Part shown: positions 1-8,150 of the stretch, piece by piece
Layout of the letters: every line of letters begins with the position of its first letter
How positions within the stretch are numbered: the stretch's first letter is position 1
Origin: Blastococcus sp. HT6-30
Lineage (GTDB): Bacteria > Actinomycetota > Actinomycetes > Mycobacteriales > Geodermatophilaceae
Length of the DNA: 64,000 nt
Reading direction: 5' to 3'
Assembly: GCF_039729015.1 (NCBI RefSeq)
Contig: NZ_CP155792.1
Coordinates: forward strand, 3,244,001 to 3,308,000
Translations under genes and position numbers: made by a program
The notes under the pieces: generated by a model
Told to the model about the DNA's origin: nothing
The model's input: the letters and a program-made list of their open reading frames with translations, nothing else
The model's database searches: none

Positions 1-2
1 TG

Positions 3-659
3 CTGCAGGCGGTCCCCGAGCCGCCGGCGGAGCCGGCCGAGGAGATCGCCGAGCCCCCCACGGACGTCGTCGCGGAGCTCGCCGCCGCCGACCCCGGTGC
101 GGTCGCCGCCGGGAACGTCGACGTGTGGGAGCTGGTCTCCCTGGCGCAGGGCGGCGACGCCGAGGCGTTCGGCCGCCTCTACGACCACTACGTGACGCTG
201 GTGCACCGGTACGTCTACCACCGGGTCGGTGAGCGGGCCACGGCCGAGGACATCACCAGCGAGACGTTCGTGCGGGCGCTGCGGCGCATCGACTCGCTGT
301 CGTTCCAGGGCCGCGACGTGGGGGCCTGGCTGGTCACCATCGCCCGCAACATCATCCGCGACCAGGTGAAGAGCAGCCGCTTCCGGCTGGAGATCACCAC
401 CGCCGACATGCGCGACGCCGACCGCGTCACCGACGGGCCGGAGGACGCGGTGCTCCAGCACCTCACGAACGAGCAGCTGCTCGCGTGCGTGGGACAGCTG
501 GGGAGCGAGCAGCAGGAGTGCATCGTGCTGCGCTTCCTGCACGGTCTCTCCGTCTCCGAGACTGCCGAGATCATGGGGAAGAAGGACGGCGCCATCAAGG
601 CGCTCCAGCACCGGGCGGTCCGGCGGCTGGCGAGCCTGCTCCCCGAGGGCCTGCGGTGA
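3..659 (+). CDS. bldN: BldN-type ECF RNA polymerase sigma factor, 5' end outside window
   Basis: Sigma-70 family ECF sigma factor that directs RNA polymerase to a developmental or stress regulon. Region 2 lies in roughly the first 90 residues after the GTG at 123 (AEAFGRLYDHYV, then TAEDITSETFVRALRR and GAWLVTIARN). Region 4 lies at the C-terminus (QQECIVLRFLHGLSVSETA, then GAIKALQHRAVRRL). These segments closely match Streptomyces BldN. The frame stays open to the left edge, and the upstream residues are Pro/Glu/Ala-rich. BldN of Streptomyces is made with an N-terminal pro-region, so the gene probably begins outside the window; GTG 123 is the only alternative start seen, and it lacks a clear ribosome-binding site. 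The next gene encodes a membrane protein resembling the anti-sigma factor RsbN. Confidence 0.85.
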   Translation: MQAVPEPPAEPAEEIAEPPTDVVAELAAADPGAVAAGNVDVWELVSLAQGGDAEAFGRLYDHYVTLVHRYVYHRVGERATAEDITSETFVRALRRIDSLSFQGRDVGAWLVTIARNIIRDQVKSSRFRLEITTADMRDADRVTDGPEDAVLQHLTNEQLLACVGQLGSEQQECIVLRFLHGLSVSETAEIMGKKDGAIKALQHRAVRRLASLLPEGLR

Positions 660-756
660 CCCCGGCGAGGTGCGCGTGCGTAACCGAGCCCGCCGCCCCG
701 TCGTTGGGCACGTCGCAGCGGGCGCCCGCCGGGAGCAGGACGACGGGAGGTGGCAG

Positions 757-1929
757 GTGATCCGGCACGACGACGGCTCGACCCTGACCGGCCCCCCGGC
801 CACCCCCGGTCCCGAGGATGCGCTCGTCGCCCGTCTCGAGTCGCTCGCCGCGCACCTGGACACCGGCCCCGACCCGCAGTACCAGGCGCGGGCACGGGCC
901 CGGCTGGTGGCGATGGCCGCCGTCCGCACTCCCGCGCCGGCTCCGCGCACGCTGCGCGACCGGCTGCTGGCGGCCCGGGCCGTCGACCGGCCGCCGTCCC
1001 GCTGGCGCGGGCGGATCACCGCCGGGCTGGCCGGCGCCGCCGTGGGCGTGACCGGGCTGGCGGCGCTCGTCGCGGTCGCGGCCGGAGCCCAGCCGGGCGA
1101 CCCGCTCTACGACCTCAAGCGCGGCACCGAGCAGACGCAGCTGGCGCTCGCCGGTGACAGCCGCGGCCAGACCCTCCTGGAGCTGGCGAGCACCCGGCTC
1201 GGAGAGCTCGGGCTGCTCGTCGGTGAGGACGACGCCGCGCTGGTGGGGCGCACGCTGGCCACGATGGACGGGCACACCACCGAGGGGGCCGCCTGGCTCA
1301 CCGAGCGTGCGGTCCGGATGCGGGATCCCGAGCCGCTGCAGGCCCTGGCCCGGTGGACGGCGGAGCAGTCCACCGGCCTGAGCGGCCTGCAGGGGAGCGT
1401 GCCGGCGGGTGCGGAGCCGGCGTTCGACCGGTCCGCCGACCTGCTCGGCGCGCTCACCGGGCGCGCCGAGGGGCTGCGGACGGCGCTGTCCTGCGCCAGC
1501 GGCCCCGCCACGACCGGCGCCGACGCGCTCGGGCCGGTTCCCGGGCTCTGCCTGGCGGACACCCCGCCCGAGGTGGTCGAGGCGCCGCCGGGCACGCCCC
1601 GGTCCGACCCGGGCAGGGGGACCGACACCGGGACGGGCACCGGGACGGCCGTCCCGCCGTCCGCGGGCCCTGCCGACCCGGCGACCCCGTCGGGCTCCGG
1701 CACCCCGTCTCCAGGAACCCCGGGGGTCCCCGGGCAGGCCGCCGTCCCGACGGAGCTCCCGGTGCCGGCGCAGAACGGGGGCGTGCTGCCGCCGGTGCCG
1801 TCCCTGCCGCTGCCCGACGGGTCGGGCGCCGTTCCGAGCGGAACCCCGGATCCCCCCGTCGTCGCCGTTCCGCTGCCGGGACCGGTGCGCATCTGCTTTC
1901 CGCCGCTGGCCACGATCGGGGACTGCTGA
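757..1929 (+). CDS. DUF5667-type membrane protein, RsbN-like anti-sigma candidate
   Basis: About 390 aa. The short N-terminal cytoplasmic part (LVARLESLAAHLDTGPDPQY, then RARARLVAMAAVR) resembles the sigma-binding N-terminus of Streptomyces RsbN. One membrane segment follows (about residues 80-100, GLAGAAVGVTGLAALVAVAA), then GDPLYDLKRGTEQ, typical of DUF5667, and a long Pro/Thr/Gly-rich extracytoplasmic tail. GTG 757 is chosen because GGGAGG sits six bases upstream; an in-frame GTG at 670 has no such site. It follows the sigma gene by about 100 bp and is probably co-transcribed. Family knowledge and position suggest it holds the BldN-like sigma factor at the membrane; this is inference. Confidence 0.75.
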   Translation: MIRHDDGSTLTGPPATPGPEDALVARLESLAAHLDTGPDPQYQARARARLVAMAAVRTPAPAPRTLRDRLLAARAVDRPPSRWRGRITAGLAGAAVGVTGLAALVAVAAGAQPGDPLYDLKRGTEQTQLALAGDSRGQTLLELASTRLGELGLLVGEDDAALVGRTLATMDGHTTEGAAWLTERAVRMRDPEPLQALARWTAEQSTGLSGLQGSVPAGAEPAFDRSADLLGALTGRAEGLRTALSCASGPATTGADALGPVPGLCLADTPPEVVEAPPGTPRSDPGRGTDTGTGTGTAVPPSAGPADPATPSGSGTPSPGTPGVPGQAAVPTELPVPAQNGGVLPPVPSLPLPDGSGAVPSGTPDPPVVAVPLPGPVRICFPPLATIGDC

Positions 1930-2037
1930 CCAGGATCTGAGCGCGGCCGCCGACCGGGCTAGGGTCGCGACGACGGCGCCGGGGATGCGCGCAACTCGTG
2001 CCCGGCGGATCGAGACGGACCACTCAGGGAGGTCGCA

Positions 2038-3048
2038 GTGCCGCGACTGCCGGTACGCGGACGCCGTGCCGCGCAGCCCACGGAACGGACCGCCGAGGAG
2101 ACCCGCGCCCACGTCGCCGGCGCGGCATCGGCCGCGGCCGCCGAGGTGGCGGCCCCGTCGGCCGTCGAGCCCGACCTCACCGCGGCCGCGTTCTTCGACG
2201 TGGACAACACGATGATGATGGGCGCGTCGCTGTTCTGGTTCGCCCGCGGGCTGGCCGCGCGCAAGTACCTGTCCAGCCGCGACATCGCCCGGTTCGCCTG
2301 GCAGCAGGCGAAGTTCCGCATCGCCGGCAACGAGAGCGCCGACGACATGCACACCATCCGCGAGAACGCGCTGGCCTTCGTCGCCGGCCGCGAGGTCTCC
2401 GAGATCGCGCAGGCCGGCGAGGAGATCTACGACGAGCTGATGGCCGACCGGATCTGGTCGGGCACCCGTGTCCTCGCCCAGCAGCACCTCGACGCCGGCC
2501 AGCGGGTGTGGCTGGTGACCGCCACACCGGTCGAGCTGGCCTCGATCATCGCCCACCGGCTGGGGCTGACCGGCGCCCTCGGCACCGTCTCGGAGATCGT
2601 CGACGGCCGCTACACCGGCCGGCTGGTCGGCGAACTCATGCACGGCCCGGCGAAGGCCGAGGCCGTGCGCGCCCTGGCCGAGCGCGAGGGCCTGGACCTC
2701 TCCCGGTGCACCGCGTACAGCGACTCGGCCAACGACCTGCCGATGCTGTCCCTGACCGGGACGGCGGTCGCGGTGAACCCCGACACCGAGCTGCGCGCCG
2801 TCGCCCGCGCCCGCGGGTGGGCGATCCGCGACTACCGCACCGGGCGCAAGGCCGCGAAGATCGGCGTCCCGACGGTGGCCGCGGCCGCCCTCTCGGGTGG
2901 GTTGGTGGGCGGGGCGCTGGCCCTGCGCAGGCGCAACAAGCTGTCCTGGTGGGCCGCTGAGCCGGTCACCCCGGTCGAGGAGCCGCGGCCGGCCTGGCAG
3001 GCCCTTCAGGCGCCGAAGACGCTCTTCCGGCGCAGGAGCAGCTGGTAG
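2038..3048 (+). CDS. HAD-superfamily IB hydrolase (phosphoserine-phosphatase-like)
   Basis: 336 aa cytoplasmic phosphatase of the HAD-IB family. Motif I is DVDNT at residues 54-58 (nucleophile Asp54), motif II is TATP at 161-164, a conserved Lys is near 206, and motif IV is [10 protein letters not shown] at 227-236. The first 45 residues are an Ala-rich extension outside the family fold. Start GTG 2038 has a strong AGGGAGGT upstream. The same hydrolase type follows bldN in other actinobacteria. The natural substrate is not evident. The last 43 bp overlap the 3' end of the convergent acyltransferase gene. Confidence 0.85.
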   Translation: MPRLPVRGRRAAQPTERTAEETRAHVAGAASAAAAEVAAPSAVEPDLTAAAFFDVDNTMMMGASLFWFARGLAARKYLSSRDIARFAWQQAKFRIAGNESADDMHTIRENALAFVAGREVSEIAQAGEEIYDELMADRIWSGTRVLAQQHLDAGQRVWLVTATPVELASIIAHRLGLTGALGTVSEIVDGRYTGRLVGELMHGPAKAEAVRALAEREGLDLSRCTAYSDSANDLPMLSLTGTAVAVNPDTELRAVARARGWAIRDYRTGRKAAKIGVPTVAAAALSGGLVGGALALRRRNKLSWWAAEPVTPVEEPRPAWQALQAPKTLFRRRSSW

Positions 3049-3917
3049 AGCGAGTGCTGGATGGTCTCCCGCACCTGGTCGGTGAGGTTGAAGACCAACA
3101 TGGGGTCCTCGGCGGCGGCCGGGCCGTAGGACGCCGTCTCGATCGGCGTCCCGAAGGCGATCAGCCACTTCGACGGGAGCGGCACCAGCCCGAGCGGACC
3201 CAGCAGCGGGAACGTCGGGGTGACCGGGAAGTACGGCAGACCCAGCAACCGGGCAGCGGTCTTCGCGTTGCCGATCATCGGGTAGATCTCCTCGGCGCCC
3301 ACGATGGCGCACGGGACGATCGGCGCCCCGGTACGCAGCGCCGCGGACACGAAGCCACCGCGGCCGAAGCGCTGGAGGGTGTAGCGCTCGCGGAACGGCT
3401 TCCCGATGCCCTTGAAGCCCTCGGGGAAGACGCCGACCAGCTCCCCCTCGGTGAGCAGCCGCTCGGCGTCCTCGTTGCAGGCGAGCGTGGCGCCGAGCTT
3501 GCGCGCCATGGCCCCCACCATGGGGAGCTCGAAGACGAGGTCGGCTCCGAGCAGGCGGAACCGCCGTGCGGCGGGGTGCTGGTCGTGCAGCGCGACGGTG
3601 GTCATCAGCGCGTCGACCGGCAGCGTGCCCGAGTGGTTGGCCACCACCAGCGCGCCGCTGTCGGCCGGCACGTTCTCCAGGCCGAGGGTCTCCACCCGGA
3701 ACCACTTCTGGAACAGCGGGCGCAGCACCGGCAGCAGCACGTGGTCGGTCAGGTCCGGGTCGAAGCCGAACTCGTCGGTCCGGTAGTCGCCGGTCAGCCG
3801 GCGCTCCAGGAAGTCCACCCCGCCGGCGAGCTGCTCCTCCCAGCCCGGCGGCGGCGCAGCCGGGACGTAGGGCTCGTCGTCGTCGCGACGCAGCGGGATC
3901 ACGCGGGCCTCAGGCAT
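3006..3917 (-). CDS. PlsC-family lysophospholipid acyltransferase
   Basis: 303 aa, glycerolipid acyltransferase fold. The catalytic NHxxxxD box is NHSGTLPVD (Asn94, His95, Asp102) and the phosphate-binding box is FPEG at 164-167. A patch '[14 protein letters not shown]' follows, as is usual in the family. It probably acylates a membrane phospholipid precursor. ATG 3917 is chosen because it overlaps the end of the upstream epimerase gene by 8 bp, indicating an operon; the longer frame to 3989 would sit deep inside that gene. The 3' end overlaps the convergent HAD gene by 43 bp. Confidence 0.85.
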   Translation of the reverse strand: MPEARVIPLRRDDDEPYVPAAPPPGWEEQLAGGVDFLERRLTGDYRTDEFGFDPDLTDHVLLPVLRPLFQKWFRVETLGLENVPADSGALVVANHSGTLPVDALMTTVALHDQHPAARRFRLLGADLVFELPMVGAMARKLGATLACNEDAERLLTEGELVGVFPEGFKGIGKPFRERYTLQRFGRGGFVSAALRTGAPIVPCAIVGAEEIYPMIGNAKTAARLLGLPYFPVTPTFPLLGPLGLVPLPSKWLIAFGTPIETASYGPAAAEDPMLVFNLTDQVRETIQHSLYQLLLRRKSVFGA

Positions 3918-5016
3918 CGCGTACCGCCCGCAGGCCGGGGGGCGGCGGAGCCGGGCGGAACCGCTGCCCGACTGTGTTCGCGGTGTCACCGACCCTCCCC
4001 AGCAGCGACCGCAGCCCGCCGGCGACGGAACGGACCGCGCCGGGGTCGACGACCGGGGGCACGGTGCGGGCGTAGTCGGCCAGGGCGGCCTCCGTGGTGT
4101 GTCGGGGGGTGTAGCCGAACTCGGTGCGCAGGACGGTGGTGTCCACGACCCGGCCGAAGTTCAGGAACCGCATCTGCTCCGGCGAGTAGTCCACGAACCC
4201 GAAGCGGCGCGAGAGCCGGCCGACCGAGCCGAGCGCCGGCGAGGGCAGCGGCACCTCGATGCGGCCGAGCCGGCGGATGGCCTGGGACAGCAGCAGGGTG
4301 CCCTGACCGCCCACGTTGACGGTGCCGACGTAGTCACCGGTGCTGGCGCGGGTGAGTACCGCGAGGGCGTCGTCCTCGTGCAGCAGCTGGACGCGGGCGT
4401 CGTACCCGAGGGCGGTGGGGACCAGCGGCATCCGCAGGAAGCCGGTGAGCAGCGAGTCGATGCGCGGCCCGATGAAGTTGGTGAAGCGCAGCACGGCGAG
4501 GTCCACGTCGGGACGGCGACGGCCGAAGGAACGCACGTAGCCCTCGATGTCCACGCTGTCCTTGGCGAAACCGCCGGAGGGGACCTGCCGCGCCTGCATC
4601 GCCTCGGTGAAGACCGCGGGGTCGCGCGAGGAGGCCCCGTACACGGCGCTGGTGGACTTCAGCACGAACCGGCGGACCGACGGCGCCCGCTGGCACGCAG
4701 CCAGCAGCTGCATCGTGCCGATGACGTTGAGCTCCTTCATCGGCACCCGCCCGCCGGACCCGGCGGGCGTGGAGCTGATGTTCATGTGCACGACGGTGTC
4801 GACCGACGCCGCGGCGATGACCTTGCCGATCAGCGGGTTGCGGATGTCGGCCCGGACGAACTCCGTGCGACCCAGCCGGCGCAGCATGTCCGGTGACGGC
4901 GGGACGGTGTCCACGCCGATGACCCGCCTGATCCGCGGATCGGCTGCGAGCTCGGCCGCCAGCGCGCCTCCCAGCCACCGGCTGACACCGGTGACGAGGA
5001 CGACCGCGGGCGGCAC
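3910..5016 (-). CDS. NAD-dependent epimerase/dehydratase (extended SDR)
   Basis: 368 aa. N-terminal Rossmann motif VTGVSRWLGGALA (a TGxxxxxG-type loop), acidic NAD-binding end VIGVDTVPP, and the internal 'VHMNISSTPAG' and 'ALKSTSAVYG'-like strand typical of sugar-nucleotide epimerases. The classic catalytic YxxxK is not obvious, so the reaction is left open. Start is GTG 5016. It lies between bS22 and the acyltransferase in a minus-strand operon. An equivalent gene stands next to bS22 in other actinobacteria, which suggests a conserved cell-envelope role; this is inference. Confidence 0.8.
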   Translation of the reverse strand: MPPAVVLVTGVSRWLGGALAAELAADPRIRRVIGVDTVPPSPDMLRRLGRTEFVRADIRNPLIGKVIAAASVDTVVHMNISSTPAGSGGRVPMKELNVIGTMQLLAACQRAPSVRRFVLKSTSAVYGASSRDPAVFTEAMQARQVPSGGFAKDSVDIEGYVRSFGRRRPDVDLAVLRFTNFIGPRIDSLLTGFLRMPLVPTALGYDARVQLLHEDDALAVLTRASTGDYVGTVNVGGQGTLLLSQAIRRLGRIEVPLPSPALGSVGRLSRRFGFVDYSPEQMRFLNFGRVVDTTVLRTEFGYTPRHTTEAALADYARTVPPVVDPGAVRSVAGGLRSLLGRVGDTANTVGQRFRPAPPPPGLRAVRDA

Positions 5017-5026
5017 GAGCGTCAGC

Positions 5027-5125
5027 TCACTTCTTGTTGCGACGCTGAACGCGCGTCTTCTTCAGCAGCTTGCGGTGCTTCTTCTTCGCCATCCGCTTGC
5101 GCCGCTTCTTGATGACCGAACCCAC
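5027..5125 (-). CDS. 30S ribosomal protein bS22 (AURKAIP1/COX24 domain)
   Basis: A 32-aa, extremely basic protein: starts [19 protein letters not shown] and ends QRRNKK. Length and composition match the actinobacterial small-subunit protein bS22. Start is GTG 5125 with GGGAG upstream on the minus strand. It lies 10 bp before the epimerase start, so the two are probably co-transcribed. It is short enough to be missed by automated gene callers. Confidence 0.9.
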   Translation of the reverse strand: MGSVIKKRRKRMAKKKHRKLLKKTRVQRRNKK

Positions 5126-5261
5126 GTGGTGCTCCCGACGTCGTGACGAATCAGATCAGCTCGAATGCGACACGGGCCGTGCCCGGTGTCGCTCGGCGAC
5201 CGAGCGTACCCGAGCCGCCCCGCGGCGATGACACTGTCGCCGTCCGGACGACACCGCGGCC

Positions 5262-5295
5262 ACGTGCCGGCTCCCGTCGGGCGGAGCCGGCACGT
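5262..5295 (-). terminator. Rho-independent-like hairpin after the HTH gene
   Basis: A perfect 13-bp inverted repeat (5262-5274 with 5283-5295, arm ACGTGCCGGCTCC) around an 8-nt loop. It lies about 65 bp beyond the stop of the minus-strand HTH gene and ahead of bS22. There is no T-run, as is common in GC-rich actinobacteria. Confidence 0.65.
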
Positions 5296-5359
5296 CACTC
5301 CTCGCGGGAGCCTCCGACCCCACTCGTCGTGACACCGCAGGCGTTGCGGCCTGAATCTC

Positions 5360-5704
5360 TCAGGCGATGTCGGTGTAGGCGTCGCGCAGGTAGTCCTGCA
5401 CGGCGCGCTCCGGCACGCGGAACGAGCGGCCGACGCGGACGGCGGAGAGCTCACCGGCGTGGACGAGGCGGTACACGGTCATCTTCGAGACCCGCATCAT
5501 CGAGGCGACCTCGGCGACGGTCAGGAAGGTGACGGCGGCGCGGGGGGCCGGGACGGCCGGGCGACCGAGCGGCATGGCGGCGGGGTGCTGGGCCGGCACG
5601 GGCCGGGCGACCGCCGCGGCGCTCATCGGGCGACCCATCGGGCGGGGGACGGGCATCCCCGGACGGACGACGGTGGCGGCAGCGTGGCGCTGGGGCATGG
5701 TCAT
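5360..5704 (-). CDS. Excisionase-type (BldC/BdtA-like) helix-turn-helix DNA-binding protein
   Basis: 114 aa. The C-terminal half carries a MerR/excisionase-type winged helix: TFLTVAEVASMMRVSKMTVY, then RLVHAGELSAVRVGRSFRVP. The N-terminal half is Pro/Ala/Met-rich and probably disordered. ATG 5704 is chosen because GGAG lies about 10 bases upstream; the longer open frame to 5935 reads improbable residues. BldC-like proteins of this family are in Actinobacteria typically encoded beside bS22 and proC, as here. It is likely a small transcriptional regulator; targets are unknown. Confidence 0.85.
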   Translation of the reverse strand: MTMPQRHAAATVVRPGMPVPRPMGRPMSAAAVARPVPAQHPAAMPLGRPAVPAPRAAVTFLTVAEVASMMRVSKMTVYRLVHAGELSAVRVGRSFRVPERAVQDYLRDAYTDIA

Positions 5705-6035
5705 GTCTTCGTCTCCGGAACCTAGCTCGTGTCGTGGCGCCGGCTTCCCCACCGGCAACTGAACACGCACGCGCTGGTACTGAGAGTAAGGGGACTGGCG
5801 TGACTGAAGCGATGGGTGAAACGAACAGGCGGACCGGTCCGTACTAGGCAGAACTACACCTATGCAACACGGTGCACACGCGTTCCGGCGCGTTTCGCGA
5901 CACGGTGAGGCTCTGACGACGCTGCGTCGCACCACGGCGCCGGTACGTGCATTACCGTGTCCGACCGCTCGCGTCGGGTGCCCGTCGACCTGTCGACACG
6001 GGAAGGCGCCGGCAGCGCGTCCTGCCCTGTCGACG
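5705..6035. other. 331-bp intergenic region upstream of the HTH gene
   Basis: This stretch is less GC-rich than its surroundings (about 5740-5960) and contains no convincing gene on either strand. It must hold the promoter of the minus-strand HTH gene; a possible -35 of TTGCAT with several TAGnnn hexamers lies near 5835-5865 on the minus strand, but no single pair stands out. It also holds the 3' end of proC, without a strong hairpin. Confidence 0.4.
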
Positions 6036-6854
6036 TCAGGACTTGTCGACGCCCAGCTCGAGGGAGCGGGTGTGCGCGGCCTCGATCGCGGCCATGAGCG
6101 CCGCCCGGACGCCGTGCTTCTCCAGCTCCCGGATCGCGGCGATGGTCGTGCCGCCCGGGCTGGAGACCGCCTCGCGCAGCTGGACGGGGTGCTCTCCCGA
6201 GTCGCGCATCATCACCGCCGCGCCGAGCGCGGTCTGCACGATCAGGTCGGCGGCCAGCGTCCGCGGCAGCCCCAGCAGGATGCCCGCGTCCACCATCGCC
6301 TCGACGAGGTAGAAGAAGTAGGCCGGTCCGCTGCCCGACAGCGCCGTGACGGCGTCCTGCTGCGACTCCGGCACCCGCCGCACCTGCCCGACGGCGGCCA
6401 GCAGCGCCTCCGCCTCGTCCAGGTGCTCCTCCCCGGCGTGGGCGCCGGCAGAGAGCACGCTCATGCCCTCGTCCACCAGCGCCGGCGTGTTCGGCATGAC
6501 GCGCACCACCGGGACGCCGGCCGGCAGGGCCGCCTCGATCCGCTTCGTCGGCACCCCGGCGGCTACCGAGACCACCAGGTGCCCGTCGTCGACGTGCCCG
6601 GACACCAACCCGAGCAGCGTGTCGATGTCCTGCGGCTTCACCGCCAGGAGCAGGACCCGGGCCCGGGCGGCGGCGTCGGCGAGCTCCACCGCGGGGACGC
6701 CGTAGCGCGCGGTCAGCTCGGCGGCGCGCTCGGCACTGCGCTCGACGACCAGGATCCCGTCGGGCCCACCGCGCCGGACCAGGCCGGACAGCAGCGCCTC
6801 GCCGATCTTCCCGCCCCCGATGACGGCCAGCCCGCGCCGGCCCGTGGCGGTCAC
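6036..6854 (-). CDS. proC: Pyrroline-5-carboxylate reductase
   Basis: 272 aa, last step of proline synthesis: NAD(P)H-dependent reduction of 1-pyrroline-5-carboxylate. The N-terminal dinucleotide motif is LAVIGGGKIGEALLSGL. The C-terminal family signature is present (LREAVSSPGGTTIAAI) and 'GSGPAYFFYLVEAM' precedes it. Normal length for ProC. Its GTG start overlaps the stop of the upstream gene by 4 bp, so the two are translationally coupled. Confidence 0.97.
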   Translation of the reverse strand: MTATGRRGLAVIGGGKIGEALLSGLVRRGGPDGILVVERSAERAAELTARYGVPAVELADAAARARVLLLAVKPQDIDTLLGLVSGHVDDGHLVVSVAAGVPTKRIEAALPAGVPVVRVMPNTPALVDEGMSVLSAGAHAGEEHLDEAEALLAAVGQVRRVPESQQDAVTALSGSGPAYFFYLVEAMVDAGILLGLPRTLAADLIVQTALGAAVMMRDSGEHPVQLREAVSSPGGTTIAAIRELEKHGVRAALMAAIEAAHTRSLELGVDKS

Positions 6855-7510
6855 GCCCGGCCCCCGGCGACGGGCAGCAGCACGCGGACGGTGTGGCCCG
6901 CGGCCAGCAGGCGGGACTGGTCGTCGGTGGGTTCTCCCCAGGGCATGACGTGCTCCCAGCTGTCGGGCGAGCGGCCGTTCCAGGCGGCGCGCTCACCGGT
7001 GATGGCGATCAGTCGTGGATCGGTGGTCGCGACGGCCGGCTCGCCGTCCCCGGCCATCAGGATGTTCACGCAGCGGACGAACGAGAGCTCCGCACCTGCC
7101 CCCCGGCCGGCGACCAGCCGCACCCGGCCTCCGGCCAGCGCGCGGCACCGGTCCTCCGCCCACGGCTCGCCCGCCGGGACCACCACCCGGGCCCCGGGCA
7201 GCGCCCGCGCCACCGGGTCGACCTCGGCCGGCGGGCCGGTCAGGGCGACGGCGAGACCGCGGGCGGTCAGCTCCCCGGCCGCCCGGGTCCGCGCGGCGAC
7301 CGTCACCTCACAGGCGGCGGCGAGCCCAGCGTCGACCACCCGCACGGCGAGCCCTGCGGTTCCGGCGTCGGACGCCGCTGCGGCGAGGTCCAGGGCGACC
7401 AGCCGGCCGGCGGCGACCAGCTCACCGGCGGCGTGGACGGCGTCCTCCTGGGCGAGCGCCGGGTGCGCGCGCGGGCCGGGCAGCCGGCGGAAGCGTGGAC
7501 GGACGGACAC
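6851..7510 (-). CDS. Truncated, divergent proline-dehydrogenase-like protein
   Basis: 219 aa. The C-terminal half aligns with bacterial proline dehydrogenase from memory: SFVRCVNILMAGDGEP, VATTDPRLIAI, DSWEHVMPWG, then AAGHTVRVLLP. Family members normally carry about 80-100 more N-terminal residues and end with an arginine-rich YGYxxRRLAERPxN segment that binds substrate; here the protein stops just before it. The usual flavin-site patch 'RLCKGAY' reads RLVAGRG. It is therefore unlikely to be an active dehydrogenase. The gene looks expressed: TACGGT lies 7 bases before the GTG start (leaderless), and it overlaps proC by 4 bp. It could regulate or scaffold proline metabolism; that is a guess. 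Confidence 0.7.
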   Translation of the reverse strand: MSVRPRFRRLPGPRAHPALAQEDAVHAAGELVAAGRLVALDLAAAASDAGTAGLAVRVVDAGLAAACEVTVAARTRAAGELTARGLAVALTGPPAEVDPVARALPGARVVVPAGEPWAEDRCRALAGGRVRLVAGRGAGAELSFVRCVNILMAGDGEPAVATTDPRLIAITGERAAWNGRSPDSWEHVMPWGEPTDDQSRLLAAGHTVRVLLPVAGGRA

Positions 7511-7569
7511 GCCCGAAACCGTAGTGCTCCGGCGTGTGCTCGGTCGGGGGGCCGGGTAGCGGCGGCTGC

Positions 7570-8136
7570 ATGGCAGGAGAACTGGACGGGATGAGGGTGG
7601 CCGTGCTGGCCACCGACGGCGTGGAGCAGGTCGAGCTGGACCAGCCCTGGCAGGCCCTCGAGGAGGCCGGTGCGGAGCCGGAGCTGGTCTCGTTCGCCAC
7701 CGGCACGATCACCGCCTACCAGCACATCGACAAGGGCGAGCGCCGCACCGTCGACACCGATCTGGGCTCGGCGGACCCCGACGACTACGCGGCGCTGGTG
7801 CTGCCCGGAGGCGTCATCAACGGCGACTTCCTGCGCGCCGACGCCGACGCCGTCACCTTCGTGAAGGCGTTCTTCGATGCCGGCAAGCCGGTCGCGGCCA
7901 TCTGCCACGCGCCGTGGGTGCTGATCGAGGCCGGCGTCGTCCGCGGCCGACGCATGACCTCGTGGCCCTCGCTGCAGACCGACCTGCGCAATGCCGGCGC
8001 GACGTGGGTCGACGAGGAGGTCGTCGTCGACGGGAACCTGGTCACCAGCCGCAAGCCCGACGACCTCGACGCCTTCGGCGCCGCGATCGTGGAGGAGTTC
8101 GCCGTCTCCCGCGAGGAGGAGCCGGCCGACGCCTGA
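7570..8136 (+). CDS. DJ-1/PfpI family protein (type 1 glutamine amidotransferase-like)
   Basis: 188 aa. Starts MAGELDGMRVAVLATDGVEQ, as in PfpI/YhbO proteins, and carries the nucleophile elbow AAICHAPW (Cys112), followed by WPSLQTDLRNAGA and a C-terminal TSRKPDDL. Family members act as deglycases, proteases or stress proteins; which applies here cannot be told. ATG 7570 is preferred from the family N-terminus; ATG 7591 has a better placed AGGAGA. It is divergent from the proC pair. Confidence 0.88.
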   Translation: MAGELDGMRVAVLATDGVEQVELDQPWQALEEAGAEPELVSFATGTITAYQHIDKGERRTVDTDLGSADPDDYAALVLPGGVINGDFLRADADAVTFVKAFFDAGKPVAAICHAPWVLIEAGVVRGRRMTSWPSLQTDLRNAGATWVDEEVVVDGNLVTSRKPDDLDAFGAAIVEEFAVSREEEPADA

Positions 8137-8150
8137 CCGCCCCTCGGCGG

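Noticed and set aside
595-3705. 1036-codon open frame on the minus strand opposite the sigma-factor region
   Set aside because: Arg/Gly/Pro-rich composition and it runs antisense to well-supported genes; a by-product of high GC content.
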